Below, piece by piece: positions 1-9,185 of a DNA stretch of 31,828 bases (within the stretch, counting starts at the first letter, position 1; the number at the start of each line of letters is the position of its first letter). The stretch covers positions 1 to 31,828 of the forward strand of contig RXOD01004012.1 in NCBI GenBank assembly GCA_005223375.1. The letters are read 5' to 3'. The stretch comes from Amoebophrya sp. AT5.2. Its lineage: Eukaryota > Sar > Dinophyceae > Syndiniales > Amoebophryaceae. The position numbers and the translations under genes were made by a program. The notes under the pieces were generated by a model. It had not been told where the DNA came from. It made no database searches and worked only from the letters and a program-made list of their open reading frames with translations.

Positions 1-960
1 TCGAGAGCCATCGAGCCCCTGGTGGTGGTGGGGAGATTATCTTCGACTGCTGACGCTTCCGTACTGCCAGGGCCTGACGCGCCGCCGAGAGCCATCGAGC
101 CCCTGGTCGTGGGGAGATTATCTTCGACTGCTGACGCTTCCGCACTGCCAACGCCTGACGCGCCGCCGAGAGCCATTGAGCCCCTGGTGGTCGTGGGGAG
201 ATTATGTTCGTGTCCGTCTCCTGAAGAGGACGCTTCCGCACTGCCAGCGCCTGACGCGCCGCCGAGAGCCATCGAGCCCCTGGTCGTGGGGAGATTATCT
301 TCGCTCGCTGACGCTGCCGCACTGCCTGACGCGCCGCCGAGAGCCATCGAGCCCCTGGTCGTGGGGAGATTATCTTCGAGTGCTGCCGCTTCCGCACTGG
401 CAGCGCCTGACGCGCCGCCGAGAGCCAATGAGCCCCTGGTGGTCGTGGGGAGATTATGTTCGTGTTCGTCCCCTGAAGAGGACGCTTCCGCACTGCCTGC
501 GCTCGACGCTCCATCGAGAGCCATCGAGCCCCTGGTCGTGGTGGGGAGATTATCTTCGTCACCTGACGCTGCCGCACTACCTGTGCCCGACGCGCCGCTG
601 AGAGCCATCGAGCCCCTGGTCGTGCGGAGATTATCTTCGTCTGCTGACGCTGCTGCACTGCCTGCGCTGGGCGCTCCATCGAGAGTCATCGAACCTGTGG
701 TCGCGGGAGGATTTTCTTTCGCTACGGACGCTGCTGCACTCCCAGATGCGCTTGACGCTCCATCGAGAGTCATCGAACCTGTGGTCGCGGGAGGATTTTC
801 TTTCGCTACGGACGCGGCTGCGCTGCCTGCGCTTGACGCTCCATCGAGAGTCATCGAACCACCTGTGGTCGCGGGAGGATTCTCTTTCGCTACGGACGCT
901 GCTGCATCTCCTGCGCCCGACGGCGCGCCGCCGAAAGCAGTTGAACCCCCGGTTGCTCTC
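1..960 (-). repeat. Tandem repeat of 26-31 codons in the C-terminal part of the RhoGAP-like gene
   Basis: About a dozen imperfect units of 78-93 bp. Read on the minus strand they give variants of GSMALGGASGAGSAEAS followed by an acidic core such as EDNLPTTTR. A sub-family around 680-930 reads SMTLDGASSA, then AKENPPATTG. Unit lengths differ by multiples of three, so the frame is kept. The plus strand is also open here but gives a much less natural composition. The array continues past the left edge. Confidence 0.85.
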
Positions 961-3900
961 GTCGCTGCAAACTTTCTTGCGTCTGCTGTTGTACGTTCGG
1001 CCCCCGAACTCGATGACGAGCCCCCCGGCCCCGAATTACGCGCGCTGGCTCTTGATGCGGTGCCTTCGGCAGATCGCGCTCGTGCAGGCGAAGTGCGATC
1101 AATTACCGCGTCTCCCAACGCGGTCGCGGATGTCGTCCCCGCAGCAGCGCCCGCAGCGAGCGAGGCCAAGCTACCACGTGGCTGAGCTGAAGCTGAAGTT
1201 TCGTCTTTTGTCATCGGAATGTCCTCGTCCGCCAAATCGCGGACCGAAGCCGCTACGGCACGTTGGGCGGGTGAGGTGGAAGATGATGGAGCTAGATGAT
1301 CTGCTTCTGGAATACCAGCAAGGGCTCCAGGCGTGAGAGCCGCCGTGTAGTAGCTGGTCGGAGGACCGGTGCTTGGAGGTAGCACCGCGTCGGCAGGTTG
1401 CGGCTGGTGCGCCTCCACTGGAAGTGATGTAGTTGTTCCCTTCGGATGCATCGGAACGGGCGGTCGCGGTGGCGGTGCTGCCACAGGTTGCTGACCTTGC
1501 TTCTGCTGGTGCTGTTGCTCTACCTGTACAACATGTGGAGTTCCCCTCGATTGGGAAGATTGTTGCACCACCTCCGGTATTGGGTTCTGTCTTGCCCTTG
1601 CCGGCGGTGGGGGCGCCGCTGACGTCCCCAATGGCAGTGGCGATGATGCCGATTCCGATGCGGTCGGCCTGTCCTGCTTTGCCGATGCTGATTCGGTCGG
1701 CTTGTCCTGTTTTTCTCTTTGCTTTGCCTTTGCGGGTGCGGCGGGTCCGGGCGCCTTAACCTTGCTCCTCTCTGTGTGGTCTGGTGCCGATGCGGATATT
1801 ACGCTCGGTTGCTCTACAGGGGATGATGCCGAGGCGGATGCGGCTGGCTCAGGCTTCTTGCCCGTTGTCCTTTCTTCTACGGGCGATGCCTCTGCCGTTG
1901 AGATTGGTTTCTTCGGTTTTTGCCCAGCTGATGATGCCGATGCGGGTGGTGTCGGCTTCTGCGGTAACGAAGACGCCGGTCGTGCGGCTGGCTCAGGCTT
2001 CTTGCTCGTGGTTTTTTCCGATGCCAGTAGAGCTGGCTGCCGCTCTTCTGCCGGCGTTGCCGCTACCATTGAGATCGGTTTCTTGGGCTTCTGCTCAGCT
2101 GACGATGCTGATGCAGGTGGTGTCGGCTTCTGCGGTAACGACGATGCCGGTCGTGCGGCGGGCTCAGGCTTCTTGCTCGTGGTTTTTTCCGATGCCAGTA
2201 GAGCTGGCTGCCGCTCTTCTGCCGCCGGCGTTGCCGCTACCATTGAGATCGGTTTTTTGGGCTTCTGCTCAGCTGACGATGCTGATGCAGGTGGTGTCGG
2301 CTTCTGGCGTAACAAAGATGCGGCTGCGGTTGGCGCAGGCTTCACCTTGCTCGTAGCCTTTCCCGATGCCAGTAGAGCTCGCTGCAGCCTTTCCATCGGC
2401 GATCCCGTTACCGATGGAATTGGTTTTTTCGGCTCATGCTCAGCTGACGATGCTGATGCAGGTGGTGTCGGCCCCTTGCGCAGCGACGATATCGCGGCTG
2501 CTGCGAGCATCGCCCTTTTCATCTGCTTCGGCTTTGTAGACGGAGTAGTCGGCTTCTGCTCCACTTCTGCAGCAGTTTCTCCCGCAAGCGGTGCTGACGC
2601 CTTGCTCCTTAATCTTTTCATTCGTCTTTCAACCAGATTTAACGCCGACGCTGAGGTCGCAAATCCAAATTTGAATCCTGCAGAGGGCCGAGTGGTCAAG
2701 GAAGTTTGTTGCTTCTGCTGTTGCTGTTGGTGTCGCGGATCGAGCTGCGCAGACTGCTTCGCCGCTCCTGCGTGTCGGAAGAGCGCCGCAGCCTCCACTG
2801 CACGGCTCAGCGACCTGCCGAAGTTTTTCTTTGTGAGCGGGACCTTCGCGGTGCTGCTGCTCCCGATGCGCGGCCCGTCGGACGACGCCCCGCCTCCTCC
2901 GCTGGACGTGGTCGAAGAAGATTTCGAGAGGGCCATTATATCGTGATCGATAAGATGGTCGCCTTCTCCGGCACGAATTCCCGCACCAGCAGGGACGACA
3001 TCATCAACGTCATCTCTGCCGAACCCGTCGTTCCCCAGTTCCGGTGCCCCTGGCTCGAACTGCTGCACCCACTCGGCGCACAGCTCGTCCGCGTACCCCA
3101 CCGCCAGCTTGAAGAAGGCCTCCGCGACGCCGAAGTGCTGCCAGAAGGCGTAGTTGCACTTCTCCGGCGCTGCCCGGATGAACATGGGCGCGAACACCTC
3201 CGCCAGTTTGTCCAGCGTGCCGCCGTACCCCTTGTGCGTCTGGATCAGCCTCAGCAGCCGCTTCGCGGAGGTGTGCTTTTCCTCCTCCAGCTCGCAGACG
3301 TACTTGAAGAACTTCAGCAGGTACACAACCAGGTGCAGCAGGTACCAGGGAAGGTGCGGGAACACGCGCCGCCGCAGCCACGCGAGCGGCACGCGCTCGT
3401 CCAGGAAACGCTTCCGCTCCGGGGAGTAGTACGGCGACCACTGCTGGACATAGAGCTCCTTTTTGTGCTGGTGGTGGTGATCATGCTGGTGGTGCGCCGA
3501 CGCGGAGCGATGACCGCTAGCACCCGCTGCACCAGAAGACGACGCGCCCCTTGCGCGGGCACGTCGATTCCCGGCTCGAACCCCACTTGCTGTTTTAGCA
3601 GCAGGCCCGCTCCCGGAGCCACCCTCGCGACCAGAGTCGTCTTCCGATGTTGACGATGAGTCTTCCTCTTCGTCGCTCTCGCTTATGTTCTCGCCCTCAC
3701 CATCCTCGGGGTAAAACAGCAGCTGCTGTGCGCCGGAAAAGGTCTCGTCTGGGCTCTGATGAGAATGGACGCTCGTCGTCGGAATCGCGGCTCCTCGCGA
3801 GGAGGACGAAGACCCAGAAGACCGGTCTCCACGAGATCGCGGCTCACCGTAACCCTTTTTCCCGAAGTTGATCTGGTGATCGCGGCTCCGGCCGTCCGTG

Positions 3901-5678
3901 GGCACCACAACGCGCCCCACCGTAACCCTTTTTCCCGACGAGGTTGATGTCCTCGTCGTTTCTACTTTTTGCTTCTTGTCGCTGCCGCGCGTCGACGACC
4001 GCGGCCGCGCAGTCGCAGCAGGTCGATCTGCGGGTGGCGCGTTGTGCGCTCCGGCCCTGTACTCAGGAGCTCCTTCTTCTTCTTGGAAGTCCGGCAAGCG
4101 GCGCCCGCGGGAGGTCTCGAATACTGGATCCCCCTCCCGGTTGAACGTCACTCGCCGCACTTCGTGCACCCAGGTGGTGGGGCTCCGCTTCGCCGGTGGC
4201 CCGATTGTCGAAGAAGTAGACGCGGGATCATTTCTTGTCCGTCCTGCATGCTGGCGCTGCGCAGGACGGTAGCGATCTGACGGCGAGGAGTTCGGGTACA
4301 TCTTCATGTCGTGTGAAGATGAAGACGCGGATGTAGTTGAAGATGGCCCCTGAGGACGCTTCGATTTCTCTGGGCCACCTTCTGGGTAGTAGAAGGCGGT
4401 TTGCATTTGGTTATTGACGTTGTTGAGCATGTCGTACTCCTTGTTGATGCGTTGCTTCGCCGCCACGAGCTCCGCGCTCTCCCCTGGACTTGCTCTTGCG
4501 CGCGCGGGAGAGGTGGAAGAGGACTTCGCGGGCTCTGATTTGTTTCTCGTCGCGGGACTTCTTCCCGTCGGCTCACCCCGAAGACTCTCGCCGCGCCCGT
4601 CCGCCCCCACAGATTCTCGGGTGACCAGCTCCTCGTCCGGCCCTTGGATGAGCAGCTCCCACGTGCGCCCCCCCAGCAGCGGGAGCGGCAGGCACGTGAG
4701 CCAGAGCCGCAGGACGCTCCACAGCGTGGACAGGTGGTGCTTGGCGACCTCCTGCACCTCGCCCTGCTCCAGCGCGGCCACCAGCGCCATCACCTTCCCC
4801 GGGTGGGCCTGGAACAGGTTGTCCTTCTCGCTGAAGACGATTTTTCCCCTGCGCGCGCGCCCGCAGACCGCCTTCACGAGCCAGCGCACGACGAAGGGCA
4901 GCCCCTTGAAGGTGACCCCGGGGAACATCTCCGTGTCGGTTTGGGCGCTGAGCGACACCAGCCGGTGCAGCGGGCAGCCGAACACGGGGCCCAGCCGCTC
5001 CGGGAAGTCGAAGTACTCCGACTCGTACCGCAGGACGAAGAAGGGGATCTCCTGCAGGACCTGCGTGCGCTTCACCGCCGAGTGCGGGTGCAGGTCGTAG
5101 ATCAGCTGCCCCAGCGACTCGTAGTCGGAGATCTTCTCCCGCATCTCGTCGCCCCCGAAGAGCAGGTAGTTGACCCCGGCGACCAGGCTGTAGCTCATGG
5201 TGGGGTGCAAAACGAAAATCTCCTTCACGTTCTGCTCCAGCACGTCGGGAACCACGTCGTAGATGTGCGCCAAGTCCAGGTGCCGCATCGCGCGCACGCC
5301 CGTGTTGCAGAACACCACCAGGAACTGCTCGTTCTGCACCCACTTCACCACCTGCGCGCAGTACAGCCTCACGCACTTCTCGAACAGGTCGTCGGAGAGG
5401 TCGTTGAGGAAGTAGGGGGCGACCAGGACGATCGGGAGCTTGGTCTCGCTGTCGCGCCCGAGGTTCACGACCATCGGGGCGGACGCGAACGCGATGTCGG
5501 CGTCCACGTCCACGTCCTCGGCCGCGGCATCGTCCGGACCCACTACCACCGTCGTCTGCAGCGCCGTCGCGTTCACCTCCGCACGCCCAGCAACAGAATG
5601 CGCCGGCAGCTCCTTCATTATCTCCGGTTCTTTATTCTTCAACTCGACGGGGGGCACGGCGGGACCGGGAGGCGGCAT
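1..5678 (-). CDS. BCH/CRAL-TRIO plus degenerate RhoGAP-domain giant protein (3' end beyond window)
   Basis: One uninterrupted minus-strand frame runs from ATG at 5678 off the left edge, at least 1,892 codons with no intron needed. Residues about 80-220 resemble a BCH/CRAL-TRIO_2 domain: the core includes VFCNTGVRAMRHLDLAHIY, then IFVLHPT, then a KISDYESLGQL-type strand and helix. Residues about 230-340 match the first half of a RhoGAP domain, ending in LWSVLRLWLTCLPLPLL (family pattern LK.FLR.LP.PLL). After about 390 disordered residues (345-740) the second half resumes near 740-865, with LPWYLLHLVVYLLKFF and LDKLAEVFAPMF (family: NLA.VFAP). BCH followed by RhoGAP is the order in p50RhoGAP/ARHGAP1, a cytosolic regulator of Rho-type GTPases. 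The catalytic arginine finger is absent: the corresponding stretch reads GKIVFSEKD, so GTPase activation is doubtful and a binding or scaffold role is likelier. Beyond residue 910 the chain is low complexity with two repeat families. Domain calls come from pattern recognition, not a search. Confidence 0.8.
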   Translation of the reverse strand, partial: MPPPGPAVPPVELKNKEPEIMKELPAHSVAGRAEVNATALQTTVVVGPDDAAAEDVDVDADIAFASAPMVVNLGRDSETKLPIVLVAPYFLNDLSDDLFEKCVRLYCAQVVKWVQNEQFLVVFCNTGVRAMRHLDLAHIYDVVPDVLEQNVKEIFVLHPTMSYSLVAGVNYLLFGGDEMREKISDYESLGQLIYDLHPHSAVKRTQVLQEIPFFVLRYESEYFDFPERLGPVFGCPLHRLVSLSAQTDTEMFPGVTFKGLPFVVRWLVKAVCGRARRGKIVFSEKDNLFQAHPGKVMALVAALEQGEVQEVAKHHLSTLWSVLRLWLTCLPLPLLGGRTWELLIQGPDEELVTRESVGADGRGESLRGEPTGRSPATRNKSEPAKSSSTSPARARASPGESAELVAAKQRINKEYDMLNNVNNQMQTAFYYPEGGPEKSKRPQGPSSTTSASSSSHDMKMYPNSSPSDRYRPAQRQHAGRTRNDPASTSSTIGPPAKRSPTTWVHEVRRVTFNREGDPVFETSRGRRLPDFQEEEGAPEYRAGAHNAPPADRPAATARPRSSTRGSDKKQKVETTRTSTSSGKRVTVGRVVVPTDGRSRDHQINFGKKGYGEPRSRGDRSSGSSSSSRGAAIPTTSVHSHQSPDETFSGAQQLLFYPEDGEGENISESDEEEDSSSTSEDDSGREGGSGSGPAAKTASGVRAGNRRARARGASSSGAAGASGHRSASAHHQHDHHHQHKKELYVQQWSPYYSPERKRFLDERVPLAWLRRRVFPHLPWYLLHLVVYLLKFFKYVCELEEEKHTSAKRLLRLIQTHKGYGGTLDKLAEVFAPMFIRAAPEKCNYAFWQHFGVAEAFFKLAVGYADELCAEWVQQFEPGAPELGNDGFGRDDVDDVVPAGAGIRAGEGDHLIDHDIMALSKSSSTTSSGGGGASSDGPRIGSSSTAKVPLTKKNFGRSLSRAVEAAALFRHAGAAKQSAQLDPRHQQQQQKQQTSLTTRPSAGFKFGFATSASALNLVERRMKRLRSKASAPLAGETAAEVEQKPTTPSTKPKQMKRAMLAAAAISSLRKGPTPPASASSAEHEPKKPIPSVTGSPMERLQRALLASGKATSKVKPAPTAAASLLRQKPTPPASASSAEQKPKKPISMVAATPAAEERQPALLASEKTTSKKPEPAARPASSLPQKPTPPASASSAEQKPKKPISMVAATPAEERQPALLASEKTTSKKPEPAARPASSLPQKPTPPASASSAGQKPKKPISTAEASPVEERTTGKKPEPAASASASSPVEQPSVISASAPDHTERSKVKAPGPAAPAKAKQREKQDKPTESASAKQDRPTASESASSPLPLGTSAAPPPPARARQNPIPEVVQQSSQSRGTPHVVQVEQQHQQKQGQQPVAAPPPRPPVPMHPKGTTTSLPVEAHQPQPADAVLPPSTGPPTSYYTAALTPGALAGIPEADHLAPSSSTSPAQRAVAASVRDLADEDIPMTKDETSASAQPRGSLASLAAGAAAGTTSATALGDAVIDRTSPARARSAEGTASRASARNSGPGGSSSSSGAERTTADARKFAATRATGGSTAFGGAPSGAGDAAASVAKENPPATTGGSMTLDGASSAGSAAASVAKENPPATTGSMTLDGASSASGSAAASVAKENPPATTGSMTLDGAPSAGSAAASADEDNLRTTRGSMALSGASGTGSAAASGDEDNLPTTTRGSMALDGASSAGSAEASSSGDEHEHNLPTTTRGSLALGGASGAASAEAAALEDNLPTTRGSMALGGASGSAAASASEDNLPTTRGSMALGGASGAGSAEASSSGDGHEHNLPTTTRGSMALGGASGVGSAEASAVEDNLPTTRGSMALGGASGPGSTEASAVEDNLPTTTRGSMAL
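1840..2480 (-). repeat. Tandem repeat of about 47-58 codons, Pro/Lys/Ala-rich
   Basis: Three to four units of 141-174 bp. The key translated motifs are PQKPTPPASASSAEQKPKKP, ISMVAATPAEERQPALLAS and EKTTSKKPEPA. Adjacent units near 1995-2165 and 2165-2340 are nearly identical at the nucleotide level, which points to recent duplication. The chain is basic and proline-rich, hence probably disordered, and lies upstream of the acidic repeat array in the same protein. Confidence 0.85.
3845..3938 (-). repeat. 21-bp direct repeat inside the disordered insert, read in two frames
   Basis: Identical 21-bp copies lie at 3845-3865 and 3918-3938. The 73-bp spacing is not a multiple of three, so the same bases encode FGKKGYG in one copy and SGKRVTV in the other. 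Confidence 0.8.
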
Positions 5679-6658
5679 CCTAGTATTTCTCAATGAAGCG
5701 AGGATAAACGAGGCTAAGAAGAAGCGTCCAATGCTGCATGAGTTCCAAAACGCGGTGCAATGCGACTGCTGGTGGAACTGGATCTGTATCGAGCGCTAAA
5801 ACTTCAACCTCGACGCCTCACACTGATCTATAGGCATACTAGTCCGACGCGCTTCGACTTTATCGTGCGAGGAACAGCAAGCATTCGTTTAAATTCACGA
5901 AGCAGAAGTTGGCTTGGTGAAGCGCTGTCGCCACAACTCACGAAACGCTCTCCACGACACTCTGCACTCGACTAAAAATATCTCGAGGGCTCCGCGCCAC
6001 TGCAGCCGCGAAACCAAAAGAGATACCGTTACCGGCTCCTGTCTATTACAGCACATCAACAAGCAACGATATACATTGCGAGGACAAGTGCCAATGCCCA
6101 GTTGATCGTGATCATTTTTTTCTGCTAGCGTCCTACTTGAAAGACTTCCTCATGTTCCTCACAGGAATGGGAATCGGTAGCAAGCACGGACGAGGTGCGA
6201 ATGCGATCGATGTCTTTTATTGTGGTACCTGATGCCATCTCGATCGATGGTCTCGTTTCTGTCTTCGCCGCTGCTTGCCGCTGGCGAGCATTGATGAGTC
6301 GCCAACTTCACGTAAACAGAGTGGTATAAACTGTAAGTATCTCCTGAAAACGGAAACGCTAACGCATAGGACAGACGATAAATACACGAAGATCATTGTG
6401 ATTTCCATGATTGACGAGGTCATACCTGATAGATTGAACAGGTGCAGGTTGTGGAACAATCAAGCGTGCTAAAATAAAATTCTAATTGGAAAAAATGAAG
6501 ATTGAACAAGATCCAGTGCGCTAAACAAAGGTAAACCGTTATCGCGACGTCGACGCAACCCGCTTCATCAACGTCATACCGAGCTCCCAGCGGCTCAGCA
6601 CAACTTCATCATCCTCCAGTCGAAATAACCTACCAGTTCTTCTGTCGTGATGTTTTCT
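5679..6658. other. Intergenic spacer
   Basis: About 980 bp between the ATG of the RhoGAP-like gene and the TGA of the MFS gene. It should hold the promoter and 5' UTR of the former and the 3' UTR of the latter. Base composition is more AT-rich than the flanking coding sequence. The short ORFs on either strand have no coding character, and no RNA gene or promoter motif was recognised. Confidence 0.6.
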
Positions 6659-8484
6659 TCATGCCACTTTCTGTTTTCCCTTCAAGGCTCCTCGCCCCCC
6701 ATGCATATGCAGTCTCGCCAGGCTGCGAAACGCCCATACTCCGGTCATCGCGGTGAGGGGCAGCGACATGCCTTCGATCAGGTAGAGTGTGTAGTGGTAG
6801 CACTCGTCTCCCACGCACAAGCCGCCCGTGGCACCAGTCATCGCCTTCACCGCTTCGATTTCCCTTCCCGCGTATCCGATCCACAGCGTGGACAGTACCA
6901 GGCTGCCCACTTTGGCCACCGCGTACAGGGTTCCGGCGACGTTAGCCTGCAGTGCCCGGCACATCAGCGGCACGAAGGTGGAAATACCCCCGAAGGCGAG
7001 GCCGACCGCGACGGACGCCGCGAACAGCGTGTCGGCGAAGCCGAAGAGAATCAAGCCTCCCACCGCCACACCCGTGACCACAGTGGTCATCCAGACCCAA
7101 AACTCCAGCGGCAGGTACCTCCGCGTGAGGTCCGACAACGGGCCGGCGAGGAGCCGCCCGACGGTGGAGCAGGTGAAGTAGACAGAGCGAATTCGGGCCC
7201 CCTCCTGGGGAGAGAGCGCGGCGGCGTCGGCCATGGAGCCGAGGTGCGCGATAAAGACCATCGCGACTGACCAGGTGACGAGTGTCGCGGAGAAAAGCGC
7301 GATGAAATCGATCGAGAAGATCAAGGAGCCGATGCTGCTGGATGCTGGCGCCTCGCCGCTACTGGTACTGCCGCTGCCGACAGGATTTGCTTGATTTGAT
7401 GAGACCACCGCAGAGGATGTTGAAGATGCAGCGGCTTGCTTCATCGTAGTTGCGCCTGCTGAGGGGCTTTTTGTTCTCGGCGCAACAGTCCCTTTATTCA
7501 TCGGTTTTTTTCTTGCATTTTTCATCGCCGCTGGAGACGACGCGGGCTTCGTTTTCGGCGTCTTGGACCTGCCTCGAGCACTGCTGCTGCTTCCTCCCGC
7601 CGCCGCATGATCGTTGGCTGCCGCTAACCCTTTTACCTTCATTGGCCCCGCCCGCGGGGGCGATGGAGACGTCGCTGTTGTTGATGGTCTTCGAGATGCC
7701 GCCACCGGGGCTCCGTTCGGAAAACACAGTTTGTTTACGGGCACGTAGAGCAAGAGCAGCGTCCCCGAAATCACTGCGGACGCAAGAAAGTGCTTTTCGA
7801 TATCAGGCTTCAAAAACATGTCGTACCCCGAGACCCAGAGCGTCGCGCCGAGCCCAAACGAAGCTGCGCAGATGCTGCCGACCTGTCGTGCGTCTACTAT
7901 GGCAAAATGTACGTTGTTCCTGTTCGCCTGATCGATGTTGTGGGTGGAGAGGGAAAGAAGATAGAAGCCAGCACTTAAAAGGACGAACCTAAAAACGAGT
8001 CGCACCAGCACAGTACCACTCCCTTAAACTCCGGTGGTGTTTTCTTTTGTGCTTCCATCTGCGCCATGATGATCGCTGCTCCCGTCGCTTGGGCGTCCAT
8101 CGCGAAGAATATGCCGAACAGCGTCGGCGAGTCCCAATGGTGGATCGTGAGCACGAACATCCCCAGATTCCCGATTAGTTTCAGAATCCCGCTCACGACA
8201 CTGGTCGTCACAGCGCCGTACCTGTCGTACATGGCACCCATGTGGACGACGAAATTCTGCCCCAGGTTCGCGAACGTGAATATGTACGCCGCGGTGAGCT
8301 CGTCATACCCGAAGTGCGACCGCAGGTCGGCCTTGAACGCGGAAAACGAATAAATGAAACTGATGCCACACAAGACGAAGACGGTGTAAAGAATGGACAG
8401 GGAAAAACGAAGCAGAAAGTTGCTGGGCGGAGGCGTGCCCGGCAGAGCTGGGAGGCTGCCGACAAGGCTCCGGGAAGACGCCAT
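6659..8484 (-). CDS. Major facilitator superfamily transporter, nodulin-like type, with one frame break
   Basis: ATG at 8484, TGA at 6659-6661. The first frame (8484 to about 7975) gives the amino half: a short N-tail, then hydrophobic helices including LSILYTVFVLCGISFIYSF, with FGYDELTAAYIFTFANLGQ and a GAMYDRYG loop typical of MFS helix 2-3. The reading frame then shifts at a run of T (plus strand AAAA at 7977-7980) and continues to 6659 with helices 5-12. The carboxy half carries TVGRLLAGPLSDLTRRY, the MFS motif A equivalent. A Ser/Pro/Lys-rich cytoplasmic loop of about 130 residues separates the two six-helix halves. One extra T restores a smooth helix (GSSF then LSAGFYLL); a 23-nt GT-AG intron would also do so. 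The product is probably an integral plasma or organelle membrane solute carrier. Substrate is unknown. Confidence 0.8.
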
Positions 8485-9185
8485 TTTCGGGTGCTGCGAT
8501 TCGCGTATAGCGTTAATTTCAAACTGAAACTTGTTTCATCGAAAGCTTCTATTTTACTCTAAATTCTGCTACTACGAGCGGTGGTTGTCTTGAGATGTGC
8601 AGTCCTGATCCTGACTTTGAGCTTTTTCGATGTATGACAGTACTTCTAGTTCATCTTGCTGCATAAGACGATGTTGATGGATGCCGTCTCCTGTGTTCAT
8701 CGTTCATATCCGCAACAAGCTCTGAGTGGACCATTCTCGTTCTTTCGGTCCGGCGCTGCCGCTGATCCACTAGTACTTCCAGTTTTTTATTCCCTCGCTT
8801 CGACGAAGAGTTTTCTTTATGCCGGTGTTCCTGCTCCGCTGGAGGTGGCTCTCAAGGCTTTATCCTGTCGCTGCTCAAAGTAGGGGAAGGCATCCACCAA
8901 AGCGCTCGTTACCAATGACAAGAACGACCAAACACGAAAAAACTATAAGCACGGCCCTGCGGCAGCGGCTCCGGTTGGTGCCGTATCTATGTATTGCTAT
9001 TTCGGTTGCGCTTTCTCGCGGAAAGCCGTTCTGGTTCATTTTTCAGCACTCGGTTCTTGTTGCATAATGAAATTCATTCTTTATCTTTGCTCTAAAAGAA
9101 GTTCTCTCCACCATCTTCATTCCCGGCGTCGTGAAGGCGATAGATAGGCCTCCTAGCCTCCTAGCCTCTTTCACAACTCCTTCAC
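8485..9185. other. Intergenic spacer
   Basis: About 700 bp between the RPL7 stop and the MFS start. No convincing ORF. A short tandem of CCTCCTAG units lies at about 9148-9168. Otherwise no structure seen. Confidence 0.6.

Noticed and set aside
1..960. CRISPR-like regularly spaced repeats
   Set aside because: The spacers are as similar as the repeats and all unit lengths are multiples of three; this is a protein-coding tandem repeat in a eukaryotic gene.
22..2946. Plus-strand ORFs of 387 and 414 codons in the repeat region
   Set aside because: They are antisense shadows of the minus-strand repeats. Their products are unusually Cys/Gly/Val-rich and not continuous with any domain, while the minus frame continues into BCH/RhoGAP sequence.
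3010..5376. Minus-strand ORFs at 3010-3441 and 4573-5376
   Set aside because: Wrong-frame readings (Arg/Ala/Gly-rich) overlapping the continuous domain-bearing frame of the RhoGAP-like gene.
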